Shown: positions 42,573 through 50,653 of the stretch, one piece after another
How positions within the stretch are numbered: position 1 is the first letter of the stretch
How the letters are laid out: every line of letters begins with the position of its first letter
Source of the DNA: Sorangium cellulosum
Lineage (GTDB): Bacteria; Myxococcota_A; Polyangia; Polyangiales; Polyangiaceae
DNA: 64,000 bases
Reading direction: 5' to 3'
Assembly: GCF_002950945.1 (NCBI RefSeq)
Contig: NZ_CP012673.1
Location: 4,339,001-4,403,000, forward strand
Notes under the pieces: generated by a model
Seen by the model: the letters and a program-made list of their open reading frames with translations, nothing else
Database searches by the model: none
Told to the model about the DNA's origin: nothing
Translations under genes and position numbers: made by a program

Positions 42573-43553
42573 TCACGTCTGGGGGTGCCAGATCAACGTC
42601 AGCTCGGGCCCCAGCGTGAGGGCCAGCCCCTCGGCGGGGATCATCACCCGGCGGACCTTCTGGCCCCCGTACCTCGTCCCGTTCGTCGAGCAGAGATCGA
42701 GGGCCATGATCTCGGCGCCGTCGCGCAGGAGCAGCAGGTGGGTCCGCGAGATGTGCGTGCTCAGGACGGCGCGCAGCCCGCGGTCCAGGCAGTTGTCGGC
42801 GCGCCCGAGCAGCACCCCGTCGTCGAGCGCTTTCTGGGGCAGCTCGACCGCGGCGCTGCGCTCGCTCGACTGCAGCGTGAGCCGCACGTAGCCCGACTTC
42901 GCCCGCGACGCGACCATCTCCTCGATGTGCGACACCGGCCGCACCGACGTGATGTGCGAGATCTCTCCGCGCGCGAAGCGGTGGCTCGTCGTGATGCCCT
43001 CGGTCGGGGACGGCATCGGCAGCGGCGGCGGCGGCGCGGCGTCGACGTCGGCCTTCGCCGAGACGCTCTCGAGGGCGCGCGGCGGCTCGCTCATGCCGCA
43101 CGAGCTCACCTGCAGCACCTTCGACGAGGCGCGCGATCCGACGGGGAGCCCTCCGACCACGTGCTTGCCGATGCGCACGAGCAGCGGGCCGCTGACCACG
43201 ATCGAGCGCCGCGGCACGTCGTCGTCCACGAAGAACGGGATCGAGGTCTGGAGATCCATGAGCCGCAGGCCGAAGCTGCCGTCGCCGAGGTTGCAGCAGG
43301 TGGCGACGAGGTGGCGGACGCACACGTCGTCGCCCGGCGAGAACTTCACGTCGCAGCGCGGGTGCGATCCGAAGACGGCGTACGCGCCGCTGTTCGCGGG
43401 CAAGTCCATCCACGCGACGTCGCCGCCCGACACGCGGAACAGCCGGTACCCCTCGGCCATCGGCGACTCGGGCGGGTTCAGCGCCATGACCGCCTCGGCG
43501 GTCGACAGGGCGCGCCGCATCGTCGCGACGTCGATCCGAGGCTCCGCCATCAT
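42573..43553 (-). CDS. FHA-domain protein
   Basis: A 326-residue cytoplasmic protein. The C-terminal ~100 residues are a clear FHA phosphothreonine-binding domain: GVLLGRADNC, HISRTHLLLL (the Ser-x-x-His region) and LCSTNGTRYGG. The N-terminal half also resembles an FHA fold (AVFGSHPRCDVKFS, VCVRHLVATC), probably degenerate. A Pro/Ser-rich linker lies between them. FHA proteins read Ser/Thr kinase signals, and a PP2C phosphatase gene begins about 800 bases away on the opposite strand, which makes a shared phospho-signalling role plausible. Starts at ATG 43553 or the next ATG at 43550. Confidence 0.9.
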   Translation of the reverse strand: MMAEPRIDVATMRRALSTAEAVMALNPPESPMAEGYRLFRVSGGDVAWMDLPANSGAYAVFGSHPRCDVKFSPGDDVCVRHLVATCCNLGDGSFGLRLMDLQTSIPFFVDDDVPRRSIVVSGPLLVRIGKHVVGGLPVGSRASSKVLQVSSCGMSEPPRALESVSAKADVDAAPPPPLPMPSPTEGITTSHRFARGEISHITSVRPVSHIEEMVASRAKSGYVRLTLQSSERSAAVELPQKALDDGVLLGRADNCLDRGLRAVLSTHISRTHLLLLRDGAEIMALDLCSTNGTRYGGQKVRRVMIPAEGLALTLGPELTLIWHPQT

Positions 43554-43813
43554 CGCGCGCCCTCATCCTTTCGCGGCGCCGCGGCCGGCATCGTTCTTCG
43601 TGCCGGCCCGCCGGTCTCGGGCATGGACGGCGGGATCGCGGTGCGGGCCTGCGGCGACTCCGCGGCCTGAGCGAGGGGGGTGAATGGCAGACAGCAGCAA
43701 GGCCTCATGCGGTCGAGCCGGATCCTACCGGAATTTTTTGGCTGAGGCTCTTTCGCTGCGCGCCTCGAATCTGCTGGGCCGGCGGGCTCGGTCCAAGGCG
43801 ACGGCTGTCCGGC

Positions 43814-43963
43814 TCAGCCAACGCCGACGTTGACCTCCGCGACGAGCTCCCCGCCCCAGCGCCAGAAGGCCACCGAGCGACTGAACAGGAGGATCACCTC
43901 CAGCCCGAGCCCACCGCCGAATTCGAGCCGAAATCGCCCGGCGTCCACCTCGATGAGTTGCAT
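43814..43963 (-). CDS. Possible small protein (49 residues)
   Basis: ATG 43963 is preceded by GGAGG at short spacing. The product begins MQLIEVDAGRFRLEFGGGLG and continues with LFSRSVAFWRWGGELVAEV. Composition is balanced and hydrophobic, third positions are mostly G or C, and it does not look like an antisense shadow since no gene opposes it. It could equally be the surviving tail of a larger gene. No family recognised. Confidence 0.4.
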   Translation of the reverse strand: MQLIEVDAGRFRLEFGGGLGLEVILLFSRSVAFWRWGGELVAEVNVGVG

Positions 43964-44107
43964 GCCCTCCGAAGACGCGAGAGTCGGGCCAGGCGTGAAT
44001 CCGTGCGCATCGGACGCCGGTGTGTCCGCCGGGGGCACGGGCGCGCGCCTCGCTCGGCAAGCGGGGCACCCTGGAGGGGCACGGGTGAGCGCTACGAGCC
44101 CGGATCC

Positions 44108-44218
44108 GTGCGGGCGAGCGGAGCCCGCGTGAGGCGAGGCGGGGCGACGCGGGCGAGCGGAGTCCACGCGGGCGAGTGGAGTCCACGTGAGGCGAGCGGA
44201 GTCCGCGTGAGGCGAGCC
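44108..44218. repeat. Degenerate 19-20-bp tandem repeats upstream of the PP2C gene
   Basis: Six imperfect units of the form CGYGRGGCGAGYGGAGTCCA follow each other, the best at 44148, 44167, 44186 and 44206. They fill part of a 387-base gap (43964-44350) that has no supported gene. The rest of the gap is purine-rich GAGGCG/GCGCG low-complexity sequence. No hairpin or spacer structure suggests CRISPR. Confidence 0.6.
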
Positions 44219-44350
44219 AGCGTACGGGGGCGCGCTCCCGCGCGAGGCGCTCCTGCGCGAGGCGCGCGGGGAGGCGAGGCGCGCGGAGAAGCGAGGCCGC
44301 CGCACGAAGCTGCTTTTGACGCCGCTCCCGCGGTGTCTATCCTGGTCGCG

Positions 44351-45556
44351 GTGTCCCGGATCCTCCCGCGCTTCGACTTTCGCATCGAGTTCGCCGCATC
44401 GACGGACGTCGGCCTCGTCCGCCAGAGCAACGAGGATCGGCTCCTCTGCTGCCCCGAGCTCGCCCTCTTCGCCATCGCCGATGGAATGGGCGGCCACGCC
44501 GCCGGGGAGGTCGCGGCCCAGATCGCGGTCGACACGGTGCGCGACGAGGTGCTCCGCCCTCCCGCCGCCGCGATCCTCGACGCGTACGTGGCCGACCCGA
44601 ACATCGAGGCGCGCCGCGAGGTCTTCGCCTTGCTCCGCCGCGTGACCGAGGCCGCGCACGCCGCCATCCTCGAGGCGCGCCGGAAGGAGCCGAGCTACCA
44701 GGGCATGGGCACCACCCTCGACTTCGTGGTGCTCGCGCACAGCCGGGCCTTCTTCGCCCACGCCGGCGACAGCCGCGCGTACCTCGTCCGCCCGACGACG
44801 ACCGTGCAGCTCACGCAGGACCACGCCCTCTACGACACGCTCCGCGCCGCCGGCAACGCGATCGCCAGGAAGCCGCAGCGGAACCCGCTCGTCAACGCGA
44901 TCGGCCTCGCGGGCACGGTCTCCGTCGACACCCTGTTCGTCGATCTCTCGCGCGGCGATCGCATCCTGCTCTGCACCGACGGGATCCACAACGCGATCGA
45001 GAGCGAGGCGTCGCTCTCCCGCTTCTGCGCGAAGGGCAGCCCGGAGGAGGTCGCCGAGGGCCTCCTCAAGCACGCGCGCGAGCGCGGGGGGCGCGACAAC
45101 GCGAGCGTCATCGTGATCGACATCAAGGAGCGCTTCGTGAAGCGCGCGGACGACGCCGGCCCGTCCTCCCGCGAGCTCTCGGTGCTCTCCGCGTGCCCGC
45201 TGCTCTCCGGCATGAGCCCGGCCGCCGTGCTCGGCGCGCTCGCGGCCGGCGTCGAGGTGGAGCTCGCCGCGGGCGACAGGATCCCGCGCGACGTCGCGAG
45301 CGATCTCGTCGCGTACGTCGTGCTCGACGGCGCCGTGGATCTGCCCGACGGCCGCAGGATCGTCTCCTCGGGCCTGCTCTACCCGGAGTCGCTCGTCGGC
45401 GCGCGCAGGAAGGGCGATCTGCCCGTGGCCGTGTCGCGCACGCGGCTCATCCGGATCCGCAAGGACGACTTCGCCGAGGTCTGCGAGCACGACGCCGAGC
45501 TCGGCGCCGCCCTGTACCAGCGGCTCGCGCGTTACCTCGCCCTCGGGACCGGCTGA
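44351..45556 (+). CDS. PP2C-type Ser/Thr phosphatase with C-terminal CRP-like domain
   Basis: A 401-residue protein from GTG 44351. The PP2C domain (about 10-265) holds all metal and core motifs: SNEDR, FAIADGMGGHAAGE, GMGTTLDFVVL, FAHAGDSRAYL, LTQDHAL, LLCTDGIHN and GGRDNASVIVID. It should reverse Hanks-kinase phosphorylation. Residues about 285-400 (LSACPLLSGMSPAAVLGAL, YVVLDGAVDL, IRIRKDDFAEVCEHDAELG) follow the pattern of a cyclic-nucleotide-binding-like beta-barrel, so the phosphatase may be controlled by a small ligand. Upstream lies a tandem-repeat region, and the pseudouridine synthase starts 15 bases downstream. Confidence 0.92.
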   Translation: MSRILPRFDFRIEFAASTDVGLVRQSNEDRLLCCPELALFAIADGMGGHAAGEVAAQIAVDTVRDEVLRPPAAAILDAYVADPNIEARREVFALLRRVTEAAHAAILEARRKEPSYQGMGTTLDFVVLAHSRAFFAHAGDSRAYLVRPTTTVQLTQDHALYDTLRAAGNAIARKPQRNPLVNAIGLAGTVSVDTLFVDLSRGDRILLCTDGIHNAIESEASLSRFCAKGSPEEVAEGLLKHARERGGRDNASVIVIDIKERFVKRADDAGPSSRELSVLSACPLLSGMSPAAVLGALAAGVEVELAAGDRIPRDVASDLVAYVVLDGAVDLPDGRRIVSSGLLYPESLVGARRKGDLPVAVSRTRLIRIRKDDFAEVCEHDAELGAALYQRLARYLALGTG

Positions 45557-45571
45557 GCGCGGCCCGGCGCG

Positions 45572-46246
45572 ATGCAGCTCCCCCTGCTCCACCTGGACGA
45601 TCGCGTCGCGGCCTTCGCGAAGCCGTCAGGGCTTCTCGTGCACCGCGGCTGGGGCGACGCGCCGGTCGTGTTCGTCGATCTCGCCGAGCGCGCGCTCGGC
45701 CGGAAGGTCTTCCCGGTCCACCGCCTCGACCGGGCGACGAGCGGCGTGCTGCTCGTCGCGCTCGACGCGGTCGCGGCGGCCCAGCTCGGCGCGCAGTTCG
45801 AGCAAGGCCTGGCGCGGAAGCGCTACCTGGCGCTCGTGCGCGGCGTGCCGCCCGAGCGCGGGTGCATCGATCACCCGATCCCGCGGCGCGAGGGCGGCCC
45901 GCGCGTCCCGGCGGTCACGGAGTTCGAGCGCCTCCACGCGCTCGAGCGCTACGCCGTGGTCGAGGCGCGCCCGCGTACGGGCCGGCTGCACCAGGTGCGG
46001 AGGCACCTCAAGCACATCAGCCACCCGATCATCGGCGACGTGAACTACGGAAAGGGCGAGCACAACCGCCTCTTCCGCGAGCGCTATGCGCTGCACCGCC
46101 TCGCGCTGCACGCGGCGGAGCTCGCCGTCGCCCACCCCGAGACGGGCGCCCCGCTGCGCATCGCCGCGGCGCTGCCGGACGACCTGCGAGGCCCGTTCGA
46201 CCAGCTGGGCGTGCCGGCGTGGATCGGCGCGGCGCCGCCGGCCTGA
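45572..46246 (+). CDS. RluA-family pseudouridine synthase (TruC-like)
   Basis: A 224-residue protein without an S4 domain. It has VFPVHRLDRATSGVLL with the catalytic Asp, KRYLALVRG, and TGRLHQVRRHLKHISHPIIGDVNYG, the pattern of TruC (tRNA Psi65) and close relatives. It isomerises a uridine in tRNA or rRNA; the target is inferred from similarity only. It begins 15 bases after the PP2C stop and is probably co-transcribed. It is convergent with the epimerase gene. Confidence 0.92.
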   Translation: MQLPLLHLDDRVAAFAKPSGLLVHRGWGDAPVVFVDLAERALGRKVFPVHRLDRATSGVLLVALDAVAAAQLGAQFEQGLARKRYLALVRGVPPERGCIDHPIPRREGGPRVPAVTEFERLHALERYAVVEARPRTGRLHQVRRHLKHISHPIIGDVNYGKGEHNRLFRERYALHRLALHAAELAVAHPETGAPLRIAAALPDDLRGPFDQLGVPAWIGAAPPA

Positions 46247-46310
46247 TCGCGTAGATAACTGCGCGAATTTACTTGGTTTTTGAAGGGTGGCCTCCCGGCC
46301 CCGCGGCGGC

Positions 46311-47417
46311 TCAGCGCGCCGATGCGTCCGGGTCGCGGCGCTTCGGGACGACGCCGTGTCCGGCGTGGATCCCCTCGAGCGAGAGCGCCGGGCCCGCCTG
46401 GGCGAAGCCGCCGTCGAAGGGGTTCTCGGCGAGGAACATCGGCGTGTCGAGATCGACGAAGGAGAACCCGCCGAGGCCGGCGGCGAGGCACGCCGACGTC
46501 GTCATGGCGAGCACCGACTCGACCATCCCGCCGATCATGAGCCCGAGCCCGGCCGCGCGGGCGGTGGCGGCGATGTCGAGCGCCTCGGCGATCCCGCCCT
46601 TCATCAGCTTGATGTTGACGGTGGTCGCCGCGCGCTCGGCCGCGATGCGGAGGACGTCGCCCGCGCAGATGACGCTCTCGTCGGCGGCCACGTCGACGCC
46701 GGCGCGGCGGGTGACCTCCTTCATCCCTTCCCAGTCGTCGCGCGGCACCGGCTGCTCCAGCAAGGCGACGTTCGCGCCCAGCCGGCGCGCGTGCGCGACG
46801 AGCGCGAGCGCCCCTTCGGCCGTGAGCCCGCCGTTGCCGTCGAGGATCAGCGACGCGGACGGCGCGGCCGCGCAGATCGCCTCGAGCCGGGCGGGATCCG
46901 ACGCCGCGAGGCTGCCGCCGACCTTCACCTTGAGGACGCCGAAGCCCATGGCCGAGGCGCGCCGCGCGGCCTCCTCGGCGCGCTCCGGCGAGCCCGTGGT
47001 GATGGTGATGTCGGTCGTGAGCGCCGTCCCGGAGCCGCCGAAGAAGGCCCAGAGCGGCAGGTGCGCGCGCCGCGTGAGCGCGTCGAGCACCGCCGTCTCG
47101 ATCGCGCAGCGCGCCGCGCCCGCGCCCCCGCCGGCCGCCGCGCGGAGCGCGCCCGCGACGCCGCGCCACGCGCGCGCGTCCGCGCCGACGAGCCCGGCCC
47201 CGAGCTCGAGGGCGGCGGCGCGCGAGCCCTCCTGCGTCTCCCCGTTGAACGCCGGCAGCGGCGCCGCCTCGCCGAAGCCGAGCGTCCCGTCCGCGAGCTC
47301 GACGGTGACGAGGAGGTTCGCCGCGCGCTCGTGCGCGCCGCCGGCGATGCCGAACGGCTCGTGCAGCGGGATGTCGAGCGTCTCGACCGAGACGCGCCGG
47401 ATCAGGGAAGGGGACAT
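46311..47417 (-). CDS. Enolase-superfamily dipeptide (L-Ala-D/L-Glu-type) epimerase
   Basis: A 368-residue protein of the muconate-lactonizing subgroup. The N-terminal cap has LHEPFGIAGG. The barrel has LKVKVGG (Lys-x-Lys base), LDGNGGLT (Asp metal ligand), LLEQPVPRDD (Glu ligand), VAADESV (Asp ligand) and VNIKLMKGGI (opposite Lys base), so the active site is complete. Such enzymes epimerise dipeptides released from peptidoglycan; relatives include o-succinylbenzoate synthase, which lacks this context here. It is last in the skp-fabZ-thioredoxin lipoprotein operon (26-base gap). Confidence 0.88.
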   Translation of the reverse strand: MSPSLIRRVSVETLDIPLHEPFGIAGGAHERAANLLVTVELADGTLGFGEAAPLPAFNGETQEGSRAAALELGAGLVGADARAWRGVAGALRAAAGGGAGAARCAIETAVLDALTRRAHLPLWAFFGGSGTALTTDITITTGSPERAEEAARRASAMGFGVLKVKVGGSLAASDPARLEAICAAAPSASLILDGNGGLTAEGALALVAHARRLGANVALLEQPVPRDDWEGMKEVTRRAGVDVAADESVICAGDVLRIAAERAATTVNIKLMKGGIAEALDIAATARAAGLGLMIGGMVESVLAMTTSACLAAGLGGFSFVDLDTPMFLAENPFDGGFAQAGPALSLEGIHAGHGVVPKRRDPDASAR

Positions 47418-47443
47418 CGGGGGAGCCGCCGCCTCCGCAAGGC

Positions 47444-48112
47444 CTAGGGAGCCGCGCCGGCGGCGTCGCGCGGCGCCTCGGCTGGACCTGGCGCCGCCGC
47501 CTCTGGCGCGGCCGGCGGCGCCTCCGCCGGAGCACGGCTCGCCGAGCTGAGCAGCGCCTCGATCTCGCGGGCGATCGTCTCCTCCTCGCCGTCCTCGTAA
47601 CCCGCGTGCACGTGGCGCACGACGCCGCCCTGATCGATGACGAAGGCGGTCGGCATCCTCCGGGGGCGGTACTGCTTCTCCGCGCGCTGGTCCTTGTCCC
47701 AGAGGATCTTGAACTTGACCCCGGCCTCGGTCGCGAACGCCTCGATCTGCTCCCTGGAGACGTCCTCCGGCGCGTCGACCGAGACCGCGAGCACGGCCAG
47801 GGCCCCGGCGAAGCGATCCACGAGCTCCTGGTACCTGGGAAACGACCTCCTGCACGGGTGGCAGTAGGTCGCCCAGAAATCGACGATCACCACCTTGCCG
47901 CGGGCCTCCTGGATCGTGGCGGGACCCTCGCCCGCAACGACCTCGGCCGCGAGCTCGGGCGCCGCCGAGCCGATCAGGCCGCCGCCGGTGTCGGGCGCCG
48001 GCGTCGGGGCGATCGGCGCGGCGCCGCCGCAGCCAGCCGCGGGCGAGAGGACAAACGCGCCGCAGAGGACGGCGGCGGCGCGGGTGAACGACGGCAACGC
48101 GCTGAGGCCCAT
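47444..48112 (-). CDS. TlpA/ResA-like thiol-disulfide lipoprotein
   Basis: A 222-residue product from ATG 48112, 17 bases after the fabZ stop and behind GGGAGG. The signal ends in a lipobox-like SPAAGCGG. The thioredoxin fold (about 50-185) has VVIVDFWATYCHPCRRSFP with active-site CHPC, and cis-Pro in RRMPTAFVIDQ. It probably reduces disulfides outside the cytoplasmic membrane, for example in apocytochrome c or other envelope proteins. An Ala/Pro/Glu-rich tail of about 35 residues is disordered. Confidence 0.9.
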   Translation of the reverse strand: MGLSALPSFTRAAAVLCGAFVLSPAAGCGGAAPIAPTPAPDTGGGLIGSAAPELAAEVVAGEGPATIQEARGKVVIVDFWATYCHPCRRSFPRYQELVDRFAGALAVLAVSVDAPEDVSREQIEAFATEAGVKFKILWDKDQRAEKQYRPRRMPTAFVIDQGGVVRHVHAGYEDGEEETIAREIEALLSSASRAPAEAPPAAPEAAAPGPAEAPRDAAGAAP

Positions 48113-48129
48113 CTCGACTCCTCCCTCCC

Positions 48130-48597
48130 TCAGGGCTCGCGATCCACGATGGACGCGAGCATCTCGCCCTCGGCGCAGAGCGTCCCGTCGACGCTCGCCT
48201 CGCCGCGCAGCTTCCATACGTTCGAGCGGTGGTGCAGCACCTCGACGTAGAGATCGAGCCGGTCGCCGGGCGTCACGGTGTGCCTGAACTTCGCCTTGTC
48301 GATGCCGAGGAAGAACATCAGGTTCGACGTCGCGTCGAACGGGTCGGACGCATAGGCCAGGATGCCGCCGAGCTGCGTGAGCGACTCCAGGATCAGCACC
48401 CCGGGCATGATCGGCCGCTGCGGGAAGTGCCCCTGGAACCAGGGCTCGTTGTACGTGACGCACTTGTAGCCGCGGATGCTCTTGTTGGCGTTCACCTCGG
48501 TCACCCGGTCCACCATGACGAGCGGGTAGCGGTGCGGCAGGATCGACAGGATCTGATGGATGTCGAGCGTCACGGGCTCGTGGGTTCGGTCAGGCAA
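48130..48597 (-). CDS. fabZ: 3-hydroxyacyl-ACP dehydratase FabZ
   Basis: A 155-residue hot-dog fold enzyme that dehydrates 3-hydroxyacyl-ACP in fatty-acid and lipid A precursor synthesis. LPHRYPLVMVDRV and WFQGHFPQRPIMPGVLILE contain the catalytic His and Glu. The start is an unusual TTG at 48597, supported by AAAGGAG six bases upstream and by the alignment of HQILSILPHRYP. It follows skp, as in many proteobacterial bamA-skp-lpxD-fabZ clusters, but lpxD and lpxA are not here. Confidence 0.95.
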   Translation of the reverse strand: MPDRTHEPVTLDIHQILSILPHRYPLVMVDRVTEVNANKSIRGYKCVTYNEPWFQGHFPQRPIMPGVLILESLTQLGGILAYASDPFDATSNLMFFLGIDKAKFRHTVTPGDRLDLYVEVLHHRSNVWKLRGEASVDGTLCAEGEMLASIVDREP

Positions 48598-48637
48598 GGC
48601 CCGCTCCTTTCACGGCGTGGAGCGCGCGGGCTGCGCG

Positions 48638-49231
48638 CTACTTCGCGTCGTCCTTCTTCTCCGCCTGGTCGTCGCCCGCCTCCTCGCCGCCGCCGGTGTT
48701 GTAGAGCTGGATGACCTGCTCGGTGAGATCGAGATCCGCGCGGACGTACGGGGCCGCCTGCTTGTCGAGGATGATCTCGTAGCTCGATTTCTTCGCGACG
48801 CGGGCGACGATGATCATCATCTTCTTGATGATCGGCCCGGTGAGCTCGCCCTGCTTCTTCTGGAGCTCCTTGTTGTAGTCGACGAAGACGGTCTGGAGCT
48901 CGACCATCTGGCGCTGCCAGTCCTCCATCCGCTTCTGCATCGCCTCGCGCGAGAGCACGCGCGACTGCTTCTCGATGTCCTCGCGCGCCCGCTGGAGCTC
49001 GGTCTGCTTCCCATCGAGCTCCTGCTGCCGCCGATCGAAGAGCTTCTTCAGCGTGGCCTGCGCGCGGATTCCGTCCTCGGTCTGCATCACCGCGTGCTGC
49101 ACGTCGACCACGGCGATCCGGCTCTGGCCGGCGGCGACGCTCGGCGCGGCGAAGGCGACCAGCGCGGCGGCGGTGCGGGCGAGTCGGAGGAGGGACGGCG
49201 CGGGCCGATGCACGGGGGAGCGAGCGACCAT
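48638..49231 (-). CDS. skp: Skp/OmpH-family periplasmic chaperone
   Basis: A 197-residue protein with a signal peptide (ending PSVAAGQ). IAVVDVQHAVMQTEDG is the typical first strand; a long charged coiled-coil (about 60-150) provides the tentacle helices, and EIILDKQAAPYV closes the head. Skp holds unfolded outer-membrane proteins in the periplasm and hands them to the BAM complex. It is the first gene of a four-gene unit with fabZ. The acidic-basic tail (GGGEEAGDDQAEKKDD) is an extension beyond the usual fold. Confidence 0.9.
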   Translation of the reverse strand: MVARSPVHRPAPSLLRLARTAAALVAFAAPSVAAGQSRIAVVDVQHAVMQTEDGIRAQATLKKLFDRRQQELDGKQTELQRAREDIEKQSRVLSREAMQKRMEDWQRQMVELQTVFVDYNKELQKKQGELTGPIIKKMMIIVARVAKKSSYEIILDKQAAPYVRADLDLTEQVIQLYNTGGGEEAGDDQAEKKDDAK

Positions 49232-49264
49232 CCGAGGCGATTACCCGCCGCGTGACGGACGGTC

Positions 49265-49380
49265 AAGGCGCGCGGGAATTGTACGGGGACAGCGCGGGCA
49301 CGGCGCGGGGATGGTGCGAGGACGGCGCCGAGATGGCGCGGGAGGGGCGGGAATGATGCGGGGAGGGGCGGGCACGACGA
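49265..49380. repeat. Low-complexity G-rich degenerate repeats upstream of skp
   Basis: Units like CGCGGGGA and GGGCGGGAATGATG recur irregularly across about 115 bases. They lie between skp and the Cys-rich lipoprotein gene, in a 235-base gap without a supported gene. Two near-adjacent copies of GTCGTCACCGG follow at about 49404-49425. Confidence 0.5.
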
Positions 49381-49466
49381 CGGAGGTCCGGTCGACGTCG
49401 ATCGTCGTCACCGGCGTCGTCACCGGATGGGTCCGGCTCCTGGCGCGGCACGGCGCCCGTTGCCGG

Positions 49467-50339
49467 TCAGATGCACTCGCCGGAGATGCAGTCCTCACCG
49501 TCGGGGCAGGGCGCGTCGAGCGTGCATTCCGGCGCGACCTCCTCCCGCGTCTTGCAGAAGCCGTCCTCGCAGCGGACGAAGCGGCTGTCGTGCAGCAAGC
49601 AGGCCTGATCGCTGCTGCAGGGATAGTGGCAGTACCCGTCGTCCATGCACTCCTGGCCGAGGGCCGCGCAGGAAGTGCTGCCGCAGCCCGGCTGCGGCGA
49701 GGGGTCGGGCATACACGCGCCGGTCGCTGCATTGCAGACCTCGCCGGACGCGCAGTCCGCGTGCGTCTCGCAGGCGGCGGTGCAGGCGCCGTCGACGCAC
49801 CGCGCGCCGCCCGCGCACGGCGCCGCGTCGCTGCACTCGGGGTTCTCCGGGTCGGGGACGCAGACCCCGCGGTCGCAGCGCGTGCCGGGCTCCGCGCAGG
49901 GAACGCTGTCGGTACAGCCCTCGGCGCACGCGCCGTTCACGCACACCCTGCCGGCGCCGCACTGGTAGCTGAACTCGCAGGCCGCAATGCAGAGCCCGTC
50001 GATGCACCGCGTCCCGTCCGCGCACGCCGCGTCGCCGTCGCAGGGGCAGGTGGTTAGCTCCCCGTCGCAGGCGGCCTCGCCGCCGCCCTCGCCGCCCTCG
50101 CCAGCGGCGCCCGCGCCGGCGCCGCCCTCGCCGGCGCCGCCCTGACCCCCGGCGCCGGCGCCGACGTCGGGCTCCGCCGGGCGACATCCGTAACCGTCGC
50201 AGAGGACGCAGTTCTCGCCGTTGTCGTCGCACTCCAGCCGAGCGTCGCCGCAGCCATGACAGCCCGTCGCGGCCGCGGCGATCGCCGCGAACAGCACGCC
50301 TCGACCCAGGATCTTCGCAAGGGGTGAGTGAAGAAGCAT
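49467..50339 (-). CDS. Cys-rich lipoprotein with dickkopf-like repeats
   Basis: A 290-residue protein from ATG 50339 with a lipobox-like AAAATGCHGCG. A Gly/Ala-rich tether (about 58-90) leads to at least six Cys-knot-like units of the form C-x5-C-x5-C-x3-C (for example DAACADGTRCIDGLCIAAC, CAGGARCVDGACTAAC, CPDGEDCISGEC). More than 35 Cys suggest a heavily disulfide-bonded surface protein. Such proteins are abundant in Sorangium-type myxobacteria and their role is unknown. Its promoter region holds a perfect palindrome. Confidence 0.85.
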   Translation of the reverse strand: MLLHSPLAKILGRGVLFAAIAAAATGCHGCGDARLECDDNGENCVLCDGYGCRPAEPDVGAGAGGQGGAGEGGAGAGAAGEGGEGGGEAACDGELTTCPCDGDAACADGTRCIDGLCIAACEFSYQCGAGRVCVNGACAEGCTDSVPCAEPGTRCDRGVCVPDPENPECSDAAPCAGGARCVDGACTAACETHADCASGEVCNAATGACMPDPSPQPGCGSTSCAALGQECMDDGYCHYPCSSDQACLLHDSRFVRCEDGFCKTREEVAPECTLDAPCPDGEDCISGECI

Positions 50340-50469
50340 CGAAGTCCTCCAGCGGCGGCCGGCACCGGCGCGGCCCTACCGCACGACTACCACGCCGCGC
50401 GCTATCACGCAGCGTGCCAGGCGGGCAGCGGCCGGGGAGCGCGGCGACGTCCGGGAGATCGCTCGTGTT

Positions 50470-50509
50470 GTGAACCTGGGTTCACCTGTCCCGGGCGCGC
50501 GAGGTTCAC
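50470..50509. promoter_or_regulatory. Candidate operator: GTGAACC palindrome plus a half-site
   Basis: GTGAACCTGGGTTCAC (50470-50485) is a perfect inverted repeat with a 2-base spacer. The half-site GGTTCAC occurs again at 50503-50509. It lies about 130 bases upstream of the Cys-rich lipoprotein start, in a 314-base gap (50340-50653) that otherwise shows no gene. The form fits a dimeric regulator site; the regulator is unknown. Confidence 0.45.
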
Positions 50510-50653
50510 TCGACGCCGGGTCGCGAAAGGTGGGGGCGTGAGCGGCCCGCGCCGCGGTGCGTGAGGGGAGCTCCGCCGGGTCGGCGAGCGCGCGCGATCC
50601 TCCTGAGGGGAGAGAGGGGCGCGCGGGCCGCGGGGATCCGGCCGACCGCCGGC

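Noticed and set aside
43684..43824. Plus-strand frame from ATG 43684 (46 codons)
   Set aside because: Ser/Arg-rich shadow ending in a run of Arg; no ribosome binding site.
44108..44218. CRISPR array
   Set aside because: Repeats are degenerate, adjacent and lack unique spacers; no cas genes in the window.
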